Shown here: in pieces, positions 44,672-53,677 of the stretch | How the letters are laid out: each line of letters starts with the position of its first letter | Position numbering within the stretch: the first letter of the stretch is position 1 | Assembly (NCBI GenBank): GCA_023423045.1 | Contig: JAFAGA010000053.1 | Location: forward strand, 23,617 to 87,616 | Source: Bacillota bacterium | Lineage (GTDB): Bacteria; Bacillota; Clostridia; Lachnospirales; Lachnospiraceae | Direction of reading: 5' to 3' | Length of the DNA: 64,000 nucleotides | Made by a program: the position numbers and the translations under genes | The notes under the pieces: model-generated | Database searches by the model: none | Seen by the model: the letters and a program-made list of their open reading frames with translations, nothing else | Told to the model about the DNA's origin: nothing

Positions 44672-45166
44672 ATGGCAGACTTTGAGGAAATATATAAGCT
44701 TTACTTTGATGATGTTTTCCGATTTTTGCGGGGACTTACTGCAAATGAAGATTTAGCGGAAGAATTAACTGAAGAGACCTTTTTTAAAGCATTGCGTGCC
44801 TTAAATAAATTTAATGGCAGTTGTGATGTTCGCGTTTGGCTTTGTCAGATAGCGAAAAACAGTTATTACACCTATCTAAAGAAGCAAAAGCAAATTGTTG
44901 ATCAAGGGGATTTAAGCAGTATTGAAGCAACAGAAAAAAGTATCGAAAAACTTTTGATTGATAAAGAAGCAGCATTTCAGCTTCATCAGTTGCTTCATAA
45001 TTTGGCTGATCCATACAAAGAGGTTTTTTCCCTGCGAGTGTTTGGTGAGTTATCGTTTAAGCAGATTGCCTTGCTTTTTGGAAAATCAGAACATTGGGCC
45101 TGCGTTACATACCACCGGGCAAAAGGAAAAATACAAGAAAGAATGGAGGATGATTATGAGAATTGA
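44672..45166 (+). CDS. ECF-type RNA polymerase sigma factor
   Basis: A 164-residue group IV sigma factor. Region 2 is visible as FEEIYKLYFDDVFRFLRGLT and ADEDLAEELTEETFFKALR-like sequence (here NEDLAEELTEETFFKALRAL), and region 4 as PYKEVFSLRVFGELSFKQIA followed by LFGKSEHWACVTYHRAKGKI. AAGGAGGTG precedes the ATG. The stop overlaps the start of the following anti-sigma gene by 11 bases, the usual coupled arrangement. Regulon unknown. Confidence 0.93.
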   Translation: MADFEEIYKLYFDDVFRFLRGLTANEDLAEELTEETFFKALRALNKFNGSCDVRVWLCQIAKNSYYTYLKKQKQIVDQGDLSSIEATEKSIEKLLIDKEAAFQLHQLLHNLADPYKEVFSLRVFGELSFKQIALLFGKSEHWACVTYHRAKGKIQERMEDDYEN

Positions 45167-45713
45167 TTGCGATGTAATACGCGATTTACTGCCGCTGTAT
45201 GCAGAGGATATGGTAAGCAATAAGAGCCGCGAGCTTATTTTGGAGCATCTGTCGGAATGTGAAAATTGTAAGCAGTTGCTTTCCCAGATGAAAGAACCTG
45301 AATTGCAAATTAACCATAGTATAGATCCGATAAAGAAGTTTAAGCGTGATTTCCATAGACACACCATCACGGTTTCCGCAATATCGGTATTTATTACCGT
45401 AGCTATCATTATATTGATTTGGGGGATATTCTTTTTACAGCCCGGTGATGAGATGGGTTATACCTTACTTTGCTTTTACTTTTTCTTACCGCTGACTGCA
45501 TTTATTTGCTCCTGGGTGCTGGGAACCAGGCAGACCATTGTAAAATGGTTTATACCATTTGTTTTTGGCGCCATAGGCGGACTCCTGCCGCTTTTAGTTT
45601 TCCATACGATGGATATGATTTTTTTATTCTTCTCATTTATTCCATCAATATTGGGACTTTTGATAGGCGTTGCAATTTACTCATTCAAACACCGATCTAA
45701 AGCAATTAATTAA
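45156..45713 (+). CDS. Membrane anti-sigma factor with zinc-finger domain
   Basis: A 185-residue partner of the ECF sigma factor. The N-terminal zf-HC2 (ZAS) domain shows CDVIRDLLPLYAEDMVSNKS and HLSECENCKQLL, giving the His-x3-Cys-x2-Cys zinc site that clamps the sigma factor. Four hydrophobic segments follow (about 60-82, 92-110, 118-138, 142-165). GGAGG is six bases before this ATG, preferred over an ATG six bases earlier that abuts the site. The inducing signal is not evident. Confidence 0.88.
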   Translation: MRIDCDVIRDLLPLYAEDMVSNKSRELILEHLSECENCKQLLSQMKEPELQINHSIDPIKKFKRDFHRHTITVSAISVFITVAIIILIWGIFFLQPGDEMGYTLLCFYFFLPLTAFICSWVLGTRQTIVKWFIPFVFGAIGGLLPLLVFHTMDMIFLFFSFIPSILGLLIGVAIYSFKHRSKAIN

Positions 45714-45736
45714 TACATTTAAGATGACTTTCTGTT

Positions 45737-45823
45737 AAAAACAATAAGTTTCCATAGCGACCGGTTGAATTACTATGCAATAGTTTTACTGCAAACGGTG
45801 TATTATGGAAACTTATTGTTTTT
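45737..45823. repeat. 20-bp perfect inverted repeat, terminator-like palindrome
   Basis: Arms AAAAACAATAAGTTTCCATA (45737-45756) and its exact complement (45804-45823) enclose a 47-base loop. The loop holds a further imperfect pairing ACCGgTTG/CAAaCGGT and a small ACTA/TAGT hairpin, so the whole may fold as a cruciform. Each strand ends in a T5 run. It lies between the convergent anti-sigma and lipoprotein genes and can terminate both. Confidence 0.8.
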
Positions 45824-45844
45824 CATTTACTTATATTGAGCTGC

Positions 45845-46201
45845 TTATTGACCTGTTCCTGTCCCTGTTGTACCAGTTCCGTTGGTTCCAGTTCCAGTGC
45901 CTGTACCAGTACCATTGGTCGCTCCAGTTCCTGTACCTGTTCCGTCGGTTGTTCCGGTTCCGTTGGTTCCAGTACCTGTACCATTGGTCGACCCGGTTCC
46001 ATTTGTGCCAGTTGTGCCATTAGTTGCTCCGTTGTTAATTCCATTATCGGTTGCAGTCGGGGCAACTGTTGTCGTAGGAGCTTTGGTCACTCCTGTACCG
46101 GTTCCTGTTCCATTGTTCACCTTATCGTCTGCCGCACAGGCACTGAAAGCAAACAAAGCTATACTGCAAATACCTAATAGTATAAAAAATTTCTTTTTCA
46201 T
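45845..46201 (-). CDS. Thr/Gly-repeat lipoprotein
   Basis: A 118-residue lipoprotein. The signal KKKFFILLGICSIALFAFSA is followed by the lipobox cysteine (AFSAC). From about residue 34 to the end the sequence is only Thr, Gly and Asn with rare Ala, Asp and Val, in units such as GTGTG and TNGTG. No globular domain is present. GGAGGAG precedes the ATG. It may be a cell-wall-spanning or surface filament segment; the repeats are prone to length change. The reverse strand also reads openly as Pro/Val repeats, an artefact of composition. Confidence 0.75.
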   Translation of the reverse strand: MKKKFFILLGICSIALFAFSACAADDKVNNGTGTGTGVTKAPTTTVAPTATDNGINNGATNGTTGTNGTGSTNGTGTGTNGTGTTDGTGTGTGATNGTGTGTGTGTNGTGTTGTGTGQ

Positions 46202-46364
46202 AGCTACTCCTCCTATAAAATTTTCAGTTTTACAAGATTAGTATCTCTAACTTCATCTGATTTATACACCCGCCAAAATTCACATCCCATTATATCATTC
46301 ATATTTCAGAATAAAATATTTCACTGATTATGAAACTACCTCCATTTACGGGAAAAAAAGGTAT

Positions 46365-47165
46365 TTAATCCATATCATTCCTTGCTATACGGTTAAACTC
46401 CGTCATATCCTCCCGGAAACGCAAAGGGAGATTGTTCCTCTGCAGCTTATAATTCGCCCTTTCCTTAATTGCAATATGATCAAAAAAGGTAATCCATAAA
46501 TCCCTGTACTGATCTTCATATGCGGATACCTCTCTTATCCGCTCTTGATCTATGGCGGGAACCTCTGCAATAATCCACTGGGTATCCGGAACATGCAATG
46601 CCGCCAGCATGCGATTTGCATCATAGATCAGAAATCTCTCCTGTGGAAGGCGGTCCGCAAAGTGGGGCATCACCAGGGACAGCACATTATTCTTCGGATG
46701 AATGATGGCAGTCAGGAGTCCATTCTTCTGCTCTGAAAAGCGGATGAAGCCAAGAAGATGGTGCGCCTCATTTCCCACGTTCTTATTTATGCGAAACATC
46801 CTGTTCACGACTTCATTATTTAAATGCTCCATAATTCCTGCTCCCAAAGCAAATCCCAGAATCAAAAACCGATAGATCAGATCCGCTTTACCAACATAAT
46901 CGGACAGGGCTGTACGGCACACCATCTCATAAGCCCCTGTCGATATCTTCTCCTTGATAGACCTTGCCACTTTATATGCCAATTCCGGATCCGTATCTGT
47001 TATGGTATATTCGGCAAAAAGCTCGATATTGGAATACCTGCTTCCTTCACTCTTTTCCTCAATCTTGATATTAGAGTGACCCAGCCTGGAGCTCCAAGCC
47101 TGATAAATCGCCGTAAAAATTCCGTCGATGTTATTATCACACAGATAAATTCTCTTTGTATCCAT
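46365..47165 (-). CDS. Putative DNA metabolism protein, TIGR03915/DUF4130 type
   Basis: A 266-residue cytoplasmic protein matching the family that accompanies a radical SAM protein and, in other genomes, an uracil-DNA-glycosylase-like domain. Recognised from RIYLCDNNIDGIFTAIYQAW, VNRMFRINKNVGNEAHHLLG, FIRFSEQKNGLLTAIIHPKN and PHFADRLPQERFLIYDANR. The ending LPLRFREDMTEFNRI is also typical. The gene begins 20 bases after the radical SAM gene, with GGGAG nine bases before the ATG. Its role is unproven; DNA repair is inferred from gene linkage and the SOS-type promoter. Confidence 0.88.
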   Translation of the reverse strand: MDTKRIYLCDNNIDGIFTAIYQAWSSRLGHSNIKIEEKSEGSRYSNIELFAEYTITDTDPELAYKVARSIKEKISTGAYEMVCRTALSDYVGKADLIYRFLILGFALGAGIMEHLNNEVVNRMFRINKNVGNEAHHLLGFIRFSEQKNGLLTAIIHPKNNVLSLVMPHFADRLPQERFLIYDANRMLAALHVPDTQWIIAEVPAIDQERIREVSAYEDQYRDLWITFFDHIAIKERANYKLQRNNLPLRFREDMTEFNRIARNDMD

Positions 47166-47185
47166 CAATACCAACTCCCAAACTG

Positions 47186-48685
47186 TTACGCATCCGCCAA
47201 TCGGACCGCAAGAGACGGTTCCGGCCGGAAATTAACATCATCAAATAATGATAGCTGCTGATAAGTGATATTCTTATCGATCCCAAAAGGCATCTGATCC
47301 TTCAAGGCTACCAACTGCCTGGTAATGAAGTTCTCCTCAATTCGAATGGAATACATCATTCTTCCGCTGCAGGTAATAAAATAAACGGCACGCTTGAGTA
47401 CAATGCCCATACGCTTTAAATCCTTAAAATCAAGGACGGCACTTTTCCTGGCCATAATGATCCGCTGCGCCGAATTCGTACCGATGCCCGGCACTCTCAG
47501 CAAGGTGTGATAATCCGCCTTATTAATCTCCACCGGGAATAATTCCAAATGCCGCAGCGCCCAATCACACTTTGGATCCAATAGTATATTAAAATTAGGA
47601 CGCTTCTCATCCAGCAGCTCCCTGGTCTGAAAACCATAAAAGCGAAGCAGCCAGTCCGCCTGATATAACCGGTGTTCCCGGAGCAGCGGCGGTCCTGCTT
47701 CGGTGGAAGGCAGCCTGCTGTCCTGATTCACATTAATAAAGGCGGAATAGAATACTCTCTTTAATTCAAAATTATCGTACAACGCTTCGGCCACCGACAT
47801 GATCTGATAATCGCTCTCCTGGGTGGCTCCTACAATCATCTGCGTGCTTTGGCCCGCCGGCACAAAATTGCGTTTAAGCAGGGGCGCCTTCCGGTATGGC
47901 ATAATTCCTGTATGGGAGGTTATGAGTTCCCTGATATCATGATCTTCTCCTGTGCTTAAAAGCTTCTTCGGCTCCTGCCCTTTCAAAGGTCCCTGCCCGG
48001 TCAGAAGTTCCTGCCCCTCCAAAAGCTTCGGTTTGTTCTGAAAATCCGGCAAACCAAGAAACTCCCGGTTCGTCTTTCTCCCCAGCTGTATCTGCCGGAT
48101 CGGCTTCAGAATATTCTTACGGCTCTTGTGTGGCGCCAGGTCCCGGAGGCTCTCGGCCGTCGGCAGCTCCAGGTTAATACTCATACGATCCGTATACCAG
48201 CCCAACAGCTCAATCAGCGCAGGGTCCGCCCCCGGTATCGCCTTACAATGAATATAACCGTTAAAATGATGAACCTCCCGAAGCAGGCGCAGCGATTCCA
48301 GAATCAGCTCCATCGTATGATTCGGAGAATGCAATATTCCTGAGCTGAGAAATAAGCCCTCTATATAATTCCTGCGGTAAAATTCCATGGTCAAATCACT
48401 GAGCTCCTGAGGAGTGAAGGATGCCCGCACCACATCGTTGGAGGAGCGGTTTGCGCAGTATTTGCAATCAAAGATACATTCATTGGTATATAAAACCTTC
48501 AATAGGGAGATGCATCTTCCGTCAGCAGAAAAGCTATGACAGATGCCGCATCCCACACTATTGCCCATACCCGTTCCGTTGTTCTTCCGGTCGACACCGC
48601 TGGAGGTGCAGGCTACATCATACTTTGCTGCATCCGATAATACCTCCAGCTTTCGCTGGACGGACATATTCTCTTGTATAATCAT
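47186..48685 (-). CDS. Putative DNA modification/repair radical SAM protein, TIGR03916 type
   Basis: A 499-residue radical SAM enzyme. The cluster motif is ECIFDCKYCANRSSNDVVR (Cx3Cx2C) after CTSSGVDRKN and GICHSFSADGRC. The barrel includes EGLFLSSGILHSPNHTMELI and GYIHCKAIPGADP. The C-terminus holds a helix-hairpin-helix DNA-binding element, LLRVPGIGTNSAQRIIMARK. About 35 residues near position 235-270 are low-complexity Leu/Gly/Gln-rich. The start at this ATG has GGAGG eight bases upstream. First gene of an operon with the TIGR03915 protein; promoter and operators are listed separately. The combination of radical SAM and HhH suggests direct chemistry on damaged DNA, not demonstrated. Confidence 0.92.
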   Translation of the reverse strand: MIIQENMSVQRKLEVLSDAAKYDVACTSSGVDRKNNGTGMGNSVGCGICHSFSADGRCISLLKVLYTNECIFDCKYCANRSSNDVVRASFTPQELSDLTMEFYRRNYIEGLFLSSGILHSPNHTMELILESLRLLREVHHFNGYIHCKAIPGADPALIELLGWYTDRMSINLELPTAESLRDLAPHKSRKNILKPIRQIQLGRKTNREFLGLPDFQNKPKLLEGQELLTGQGPLKGQEPKKLLSTGEDHDIRELITSHTGIMPYRKAPLLKRNFVPAGQSTQMIVGATQESDYQIMSVAEALYDNFELKRVFYSAFINVNQDSRLPSTEAGPPLLREHRLYQADWLLRFYGFQTRELLDEKRPNFNILLDPKCDWALRHLELFPVEINKADYHTLLRVPGIGTNSAQRIIMARKSAVLDFKDLKRMGIVLKRAVYFITCSGRMMYSIRIEENFITRQLVALKDQMPFGIDKNITYQQLSLFDDVNFRPEPSLAVRLADA

Positions 48686-48703
48686 AAACCGCACCTCCAA
48701 TGT

Positions 48704-48721
48704 CAAACATTCGTTCTGTTT
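48704..48721 (-). promoter_or_regulatory. LexA-type SOS box, proximal copy
   Basis: On the minus strand the site reads AGAACGAATGTTTG, matching the Firmicute box CGAACRNRYGTTYC at 12 of 14 positions. It lies just downstream of the -10, over the expected transcription start. The 18-base plus-strand sequence caaacattcgttctgttt is repeated exactly at 48760-48777. Confidence 0.8.
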
Positions 48722-48723
48722 TC

Positions 48724-48752
48724 ATTCTACCAAATCTATTTTATGTTGTCAA
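48724..48752 (-). promoter_or_regulatory. Consensus promoter of the putative repair operon
   Basis: On the minus strand perfect -35 TTGACA (48747-48752), 17-base spacer and -10 TAGAAT (48724-48729). The two SOS boxes flank it on both sides, as expected for a strong, tightly repressed promoter. Confidence 0.85.
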
Positions 48753-48759
48753 TAAATTT

Positions 48760-48777
48760 CAAACATTCGTTCTGTTT
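48760..48777 (-). promoter_or_regulatory. LexA-type SOS box, distal copy
   Basis: Identical 18-base copy of the proximal box, centred 56 bases (about five helical turns) away and just upstream of the -35 element. Confidence 0.78.
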
Positions 48778-48966
48778 TGTTCCATGATACTTACAACGCA
48801 GGCTGCCATGTTCCGGACTGTAACGTGCGTACTTTTTACTTTGTTGATTCCGAAATGCTCCTCTTTATTTTTCATTTTAAAATGGAATAGGTTAGAAGGA
48901 GTCACAGAATTGTCACTAATATTATAATATCCCTTAATTAATTTTTAAAACCTATTTCCTCTACTC

Positions 48967-48994
48967 AAAAGGACAGCCCTGCGGCTGCCCTTTT
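48967..48994 (-). terminator. Terminator of the GH20 gene
   Basis: On the minus strand AAAAGGGCAGCC pairs with GGCTGTCCTTTT (one mismatch, 4-base loop). The stem ends in TTTT, about 55 bases past the GH20 stop codon. The rest of 48778-49048 has no gene. Confidence 0.75.
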
Positions 48995-49048
48995 GTCTTG
49001 CATTATTTCTATTATACATCATGTACATTTCCAGAAGTCACCTGACTT

Positions 49049-50905
49049 CTATTCCATCCCAAGACCGCGCAGCTGATCCGCATACCACAGGATAACATCC
49101 TGGAGCCGGTATAACTCGGCTTCCTTACTGCTTCTTCTCCAACACTCCTTATAATGGTAGAACCAGTTCTCCAAGCGCTGCGCCAGCTCATCCAGCTCCC
49201 CATAGTTTTCCTTACCGGATTGCTCACCTGCCCGGCACAGAACAGCTCCAATTTTATTAAATGTCATTATCCCTTCCACTGCAAGGGCATAAGCTTTAAC
49301 CAAATACCGTACTTTATCCGATAACGCAGGAATGCTCCGATACAGCCGGTCTGTCTTCTCCTGCAGACTGCGATTTGCCTCTTCCACCCTGTTAAAATCC
49401 ATGGATGCAAGATATTTCCTTCTTTCATCCATGGAATTGCCCTTGGTCTCCATCTCCCGGTAACGCACAATCTGATACCATTCAAAAACATGATGCTGTG
49501 TGAAAGAGGATGCCAGCTCCACAAATTCTTCCGTTGCATCACCAAACTCAAGCCTTGAAATCTGCCGGTTAATCTCCTCCCTCCCCGGGATCTCATGATT
49601 CCAGGAGAAGGCCGCCCCATAGATGATTCCCACGACACTGAACTCCGGGAGATTGATATGTCCAAAATCACCCCAATCCGTGTTAAGAAGCCCGATTGCC
49701 TGATATTTATGGGCGTAGCTGCACATTCTCCGGATATTCTCATAAGAGCTTTCCATCAAGGGTATGAATTGGTTCCAGCCGCCTACACCGGGACACAGGT
49801 ATTGAGTTGCTCCGGCCTGGTGAAGAAGTCTGGCATTCTCCTCATCCTGCTGGGGAGCATATCCCCAGTTCAGACAGATAGTCTCCTCCGGCAGCTCCTT
49901 AATTGCCTGGGGAAAGCCGCAGATAATATCTCCCCAGAACATGGGGCGTTTTCCCTTCGACAGAAGATATTCGCACAGCTCCTTTACATATTTAATATAG
50001 ATGGTATCCGTTCCCTGCTCCAAGGCAGCTTCCTTTGCCTTTCCTTTTCCCAAATCAAAGGTTTCGTCGGCACAAAGATTAAACTGATTAGAGGAGAAAA
50101 GCGGAAGGAACTCATCAATCAGCCCTTTGATCAACGGCAAGCTCCTTTCGTTGGTCACATCAATGGTGTGATGATGCATCCGGTCATCGAAGGAGAATGG
50201 CTGCTTGTCTGAATCCTCCAGTTCACAATACGGGGCATAGGTCCTGGTGCTAAGGAGCTTATACAGATGACCGAAGGTTGAAAGTGACGGCACCAGCTCT
50301 ATATGAAGTCCCCTGCAATAAGCATCCAGTTCAAGAATTTCTTCCGCTGTCAGCGGAGTATCATCCCTCCACACCTCGCTCAGATTTCGGAACAAAAAGC
50401 TATGCTCTATATAGAGCTGCAGCTGGTTGATTTTATAATAGCTAAGCTTGTCTGCCAGGGATTTCAGATATGCAAGGGTCGGAATTCTTCCCCTGGTCAC
50501 ATCAAAATAATATCCCCGGTTAACAATATCCGGATAGTCCCTAATCTGCAGATGCGGCAGGCACGCGCCTTCCTGGACAAGAATCTGCCGCAGCGTCTGT
50601 ATTCCGTGCAGAATACCAGCCTCACTTCCTCCGGTTATTTGTATTCCGTCCGCATCCACGGACAGGAGATATTCCTCCCTGTTCAGCTTCGCATCCTGTT
50701 TCAGGAGAATATCCCCGTTCCCAGCTTTCCCTCGAATAATCATAGGGGCATAACCCAGTCTGCTCCTCATCTCATCCTGCAAAATAACAGCATGGTGAAA
50801 TACCTCCCCGCCGCAGGAGGGATCTATCGCAATCCGCCTTTGATACGTGATGATAAAATAATCCTGTTTCAGTTCCATGCTTTGTGGCTTTGGTAAAATG
50901 TACAT
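49049..50905 (-). CDS. Family 20 beta-N-acetylhexosaminidase
   Basis: Removes terminal N-acetylglucosamine or N-acetylgalactosamine from glycans. An N-terminal GH20b-type domain (EEYLLSVDADGIQITGGSEA, GILHGIQTLRQIL) precedes the barrel. The start of the barrel is VNRGYYFDVTRGRIPTLAYL, and the catalytic Asp-Glu pair is in FNLCADETFDLGKG. FWGDIICGFPQAI and GLLNTDWGDFGHIN are further barrel motifs. There is no signal peptide, so it acts on imported sugars. Length 618 from the ATG that follows GAGG; an earlier in-frame ATG at 50944 has no site. It is a stand-alone gene with its own terminator. Role in N-glycan or mucin salvage is inferred, in keeping with the GH92/GH130 locus 39 kb away. Confidence 0.88.
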   Translation of the reverse strand: MYILPKPQSMELKQDYFIITYQRRIAIDPSCGGEVFHHAVILQDEMRSRLGYAPMIIRGKAGNGDILLKQDAKLNREEYLLSVDADGIQITGGSEAGILHGIQTLRQILVQEGACLPHLQIRDYPDIVNRGYYFDVTRGRIPTLAYLKSLADKLSYYKINQLQLYIEHSFLFRNLSEVWRDDTPLTAEEILELDAYCRGLHIELVPSLSTFGHLYKLLSTRTYAPYCELEDSDKQPFSFDDRMHHHTIDVTNERSLPLIKGLIDEFLPLFSSNQFNLCADETFDLGKGKAKEAALEQGTDTIYIKYVKELCEYLLSKGKRPMFWGDIICGFPQAIKELPEETICLNWGYAPQQDEENARLLHQAGATQYLCPGVGGWNQFIPLMESSYENIRRMCSYAHKYQAIGLLNTDWGDFGHINLPEFSVVGIIYGAAFSWNHEIPGREEINRQISRLEFGDATEEFVELASSFTQHHVFEWYQIVRYREMETKGNSMDERRKYLASMDFNRVEEANRSLQEKTDRLYRSIPALSDKVRYLVKAYALAVEGIMTFNKIGAVLCRAGEQSGKENYGELDELAQRLENWFYHYKECWRRSSKEAELYRLQDVILWYADQLRGLGME

Positions 50906-51075
50906 TGATTGCCTCACTTTCTTATTCTGATTTATCCAATCCATAGGTCAACGCTTTGCCTTTTATTATTATCTCAAAAATCTCCGTTCTGCAATCCATT
51001 TCACTGCATTATTTCATATAAAACAATAAAATATTATCCCGGCGAGAATAAGAACTTCTTGCAATGCCAGGTATA

Positions 51076-52521
51076 CTAGCGCTTCGGCATCAGATGAAGC
51101 GCCATCCCCTCCACATCGCAGACAGCTTCCGTTACTGCTTCGCTATAAGTCGGATGGGGCCGGATGACCGCAGCTAAATCCCTGGCAGTAAGACCATTTA
51201 CAATCGCTGTTGCAAATTCGCTGACCATATCCGTCGCCCGGTCACACAGAAGGACTGCACCGAGAATCTGCAAGGTATCCTCATCACAAATCACCTTGAT
51301 AAAGCCGCGGTCACCGGCAGATAACAGAGTTTTGCCATTGCCCAGCATCGGATACTTTCCGACCTTCACGCGGTAACCTGCCTGAACCGCCTCTTCCTCG
51401 CTAAGTCCAACGGTCGCTGCCTCCGGTGAGGTATAGATGCAGGAAGGCACCACTTTCAGATTAATATCCGGTCTCTCTCCGAACATCTTCTCCACCGCAC
51501 AGATTCCCTGCGCAGAAGCCATATGAGCCAATTGTCCCGTCTTATTTACCGCATCACCGATGGCATAGACTCCCGGAATGCTTGTCTCAAAAGCTTCATT
51601 TACACGGATCGTGTTTCCCTCCAGCTCCAAGGCAAGCCCTTCTGCCAATAAGCCCTCCGTATCCGCCCGCCGGCCGATTGCCAGAAGAATCCCTTCCGCC
51701 TGTGCCAGGCGAACTGTATCTTTCTCCGTATATTCACATCCAAGGCTATGATCCTCCAGCTCGAGGAATCTTGTCACCCTGGATTTGGTATGAATTACCA
51801 CTCCCTTTTTCTTCAGACTCATGGAGATACTCTGAGAGATTTCCTTATCCATTCCCGGCAAAATCCGATCCATTGCTTCAATAATCTCTACCTCATAACC
51901 CATTTCCCGGTAAATCGTCGCACACTCGACTCCTATCACCCCTCCTCCGATAATCAGCAGCTTCTGATATACCTTCTCCATCGACAGAAGCTCGTCGCTG
52001 GTGATTATATTGGGGAGGTCCGCACCTTCCAGCCTTGGTATCACCGGCTTTCCGCCTGTGGCAATCAGCAGTTTGTGCGCCTGAAGCTTTTCCGGTTCCT
52101 GCAGCATCTGAGCAGAAGAATCCCCTGGCCCAGCCTCCTCCATCCTTAGAACTTCCACCTCTCCGGGAGATGTGATTTTTGCACGCCCGTGCAGAACGGT
52201 AATTTTATTTGCTTCCAGCAGTCCGAGAATGCCCTGGCGAATTCTTCCCACCACATTCTCCTTCCGCTCTTTCAGTTTTTTCAGATCCAGGTGAATTCCC
52301 TGGACGGTTATTCCCAATTCCTCCAGATACTTTGCCTCATAGAACAGATGGGAACTGTGCATCAAAGTCTTGGTAGGAATACACCCCCGGTTAAGGCAGG
52401 TTCCTCCAATCTCCCTGCTCTCAACGATTGCGACCTTCTTCCCCAACTTCGCCGCTCTCAAAGCCGCCACATAACCGCCGGGGCCGGAGCCTATTATGAT
52501 AATATCAAATTGATTTTCCAT
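51076..52521 (-). CDS. lpdA: Dihydrolipoyl dehydrogenase (L protein)
   Basis: Reoxidises dihydrolipoyl-GcvH with NAD. FDIIIIGSGPGGYVAALRAA binds FAD, GGTCLNRGCIPTKTL holds the redox disulfide, LLIIGGGVIGVECATIYREM binds NAD, and VYAIGDAVNKTGQLAHMA and the C-terminal RPHPTYSEAVTEA (catalytic His-Pro) complete the family pattern. The start is the ATG with GGAGAG five bases upstream. The frame continues 39 codons upstream to 52638 without a ribosome site, so that part is likely leader. Last gene of the glycine-cleavage operon, 481 residues. Confidence 0.93.
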   Translation of the reverse strand: MENQFDIIIIGSGPGGYVAALRAAKLGKKVAIVESREIGGTCLNRGCIPTKTLMHSSHLFYEAKYLEELGITVQGIHLDLKKLKERKENVVGRIRQGILGLLEANKITVLHGRAKITSPGEVEVLRMEEAGPGDSSAQMLQEPEKLQAHKLLIATGGKPVIPRLEGADLPNIITSDELLSMEKVYQKLLIIGGGVIGVECATIYREMGYEVEIIEAMDRILPGMDKEISQSISMSLKKKGVVIHTKSRVTRFLELEDHSLGCEYTEKDTVRLAQAEGILLAIGRRADTEGLLAEGLALELEGNTIRVNEAFETSIPGVYAIGDAVNKTGQLAHMASAQGICAVEKMFGERPDINLKVVPSCIYTSPEAATVGLSEEEAVQAGYRVKVGKYPMLGNGKTLLSAGDRGFIKVICDEDTLQILGAVLLCDRATDMVSEFATAIVNGLTARDLAAVIRPHPTYSEAVTEAVCDVEGMALHLMPKR

Positions 52522-52647
52522 CGCACTCTCCACGATGCCGCTTCCGGGCATCTCAAATAATTGTGATAAAGGGAAGAAGCCGCAAATGGGCCGCCCTGGC
52601 ACAATTCCGGCTTCTGTCCCTGAAACATAAATCTGCATATCGTTTTA

Positions 52648-53643
52648 TTACAGCTTCGCTTCCTCAAGAAGTGAAATAGTATCCTGCCGTATTACGGTAT
52701 TCTCCTGTGCAATGGCAACCTCTTCCACAGCAGCGGCCATCACCGCCGAACTGAACTTACAGCCGGTGAGAGCCTTGGACAGCTTTTCAAAATATTCTGT
52801 CTCCAACGCATCAGAATAAGCTGCACAGCTTGTTATCTGCCCGGAGGCCACAACAAACTTCAGGTCAATATTTCCCCAGGAATATCTTTGCTCCAGCGAG
52901 AAGTTAAATTCCATCCGACGGCCAAGCTTCCATTCATAGGAGGCATATTTTTTCTCTAATTCCTGCAATATGGCCTGGTCCGGAAAATCCTCCTTTAACC
53001 TGACCGGAGGCAGCCCGTAGACCTCACCGAACGCCTCTGTCAGCCCGCTGCGAACCGTGGCAATATCCAGCTCAGGTACATATTCCGTAAGATTGGCCAC
53101 TCTTGCCCTGACCGATTCCACTCCCTTGGATACCAGCTTATCCCTGGATACATTGAGATAATGGGATAACATGCTCATATCCACCTTCACCAGAATAGTC
53201 CCATGATGATAGCAGTGCTCTCCGTCCGAGAAAAAGGCATTGCCGGAAAACTTTCTTCCTCCCGCCGTGATATCGTTCCTTCCCGACTTCTCGGCAGGTA
53301 TCCCAAGGCGGTTAACCGCTTTTATGATAACCTCCAGCTGCCGGTCAACATTATAATTCTCACGCGTGGCTAAGAAGGTAAAGTTCAGATTCCCGAGATC
53401 ATGGAACACGGCTCCGCCGCCGGATAACCTTCGAGCCAATCTGCCTCCGTCCTCCTCAAGCTCGGCAATCCTGCATTCCTTCCAGGGATTCTGGTTTTTA
53501 CCGATAACCACAGTTTTTTCATTCTGCCACAGATATAGAATCACCTCATCCTTCTTCACATTCTTCAGAAGATATTCCTCCAGGGCAAGATTCTCATATG
53601 GATTTGTTTTTTCAGTAATAATATATTTGATGTTCTGAATCAA
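52648..53643 (-). CDS. lplA: Lipoate-protein ligase A
   Basis: Attaches lipoate to the GcvH lysine. ENLALEEYLLKNVKKDEVIL, RRLSGGGAVFHDLGNLNFTF (lipoyl-AMP binding), GRNDITAGGRKFSGNAFF with the catalytic Lys, and the C-terminal accessory domain (EWKLGRRMEFNFSLEQRYSW) identify it. The start is TTG at 53643 with GAGGTGG upstream. A longer frame to 53739 would overlap the end of gcvPB further and lacks a site. Length 331 matches LplA with its accessory domain. Its place in the gcv operon indicates dedicated lipoylation of GcvH from scavenged lipoate. Confidence 0.9.
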   Translation of the reverse strand: MIQNIKYIITEKTNPYENLALEEYLLKNVKKDEVILYLWQNEKTVVIGKNQNPWKECRIAELEEDGGRLARRLSGGGAVFHDLGNLNFTFLATRENYNVDRQLEVIIKAVNRLGIPAEKSGRNDITAGGRKFSGNAFFSDGEHCYHHGTILVKVDMSMLSHYLNVSRDKLVSKGVESVRARVANLTEYVPELDIATVRSGLTEAFGEVYGLPPVRLKEDFPDQAILQELEKKYASYEWKLGRRMEFNFSLEQRYSWGNIDLKFVVASGQITSCAAYSDALETEYFEKLSKALTGCKFSSAVMAAAVEEVAIAQENTVIRQDTISLLEEAKL

Positions 53644-53677
53644 ATGCCACCTCTTTTTATCTATAGTCTTATCCGTG

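Noticed and set aside
45882..46241. Plus-strand open frames rich in Pro/Val or Cys/Ser across the lipoprotein gene
   Set aside because: Artefacts of the repetitive composition of the opposite strand; the minus frame has a signal peptide and GGAGGAG.
52522..52638. N-terminal extension of dihydrolipoyl dehydrogenase
   Set aside because: The extra 39 codons have no ribosome site and lie ahead of the canonical FAD-binding start; GGAGAG precedes the internal ATG.
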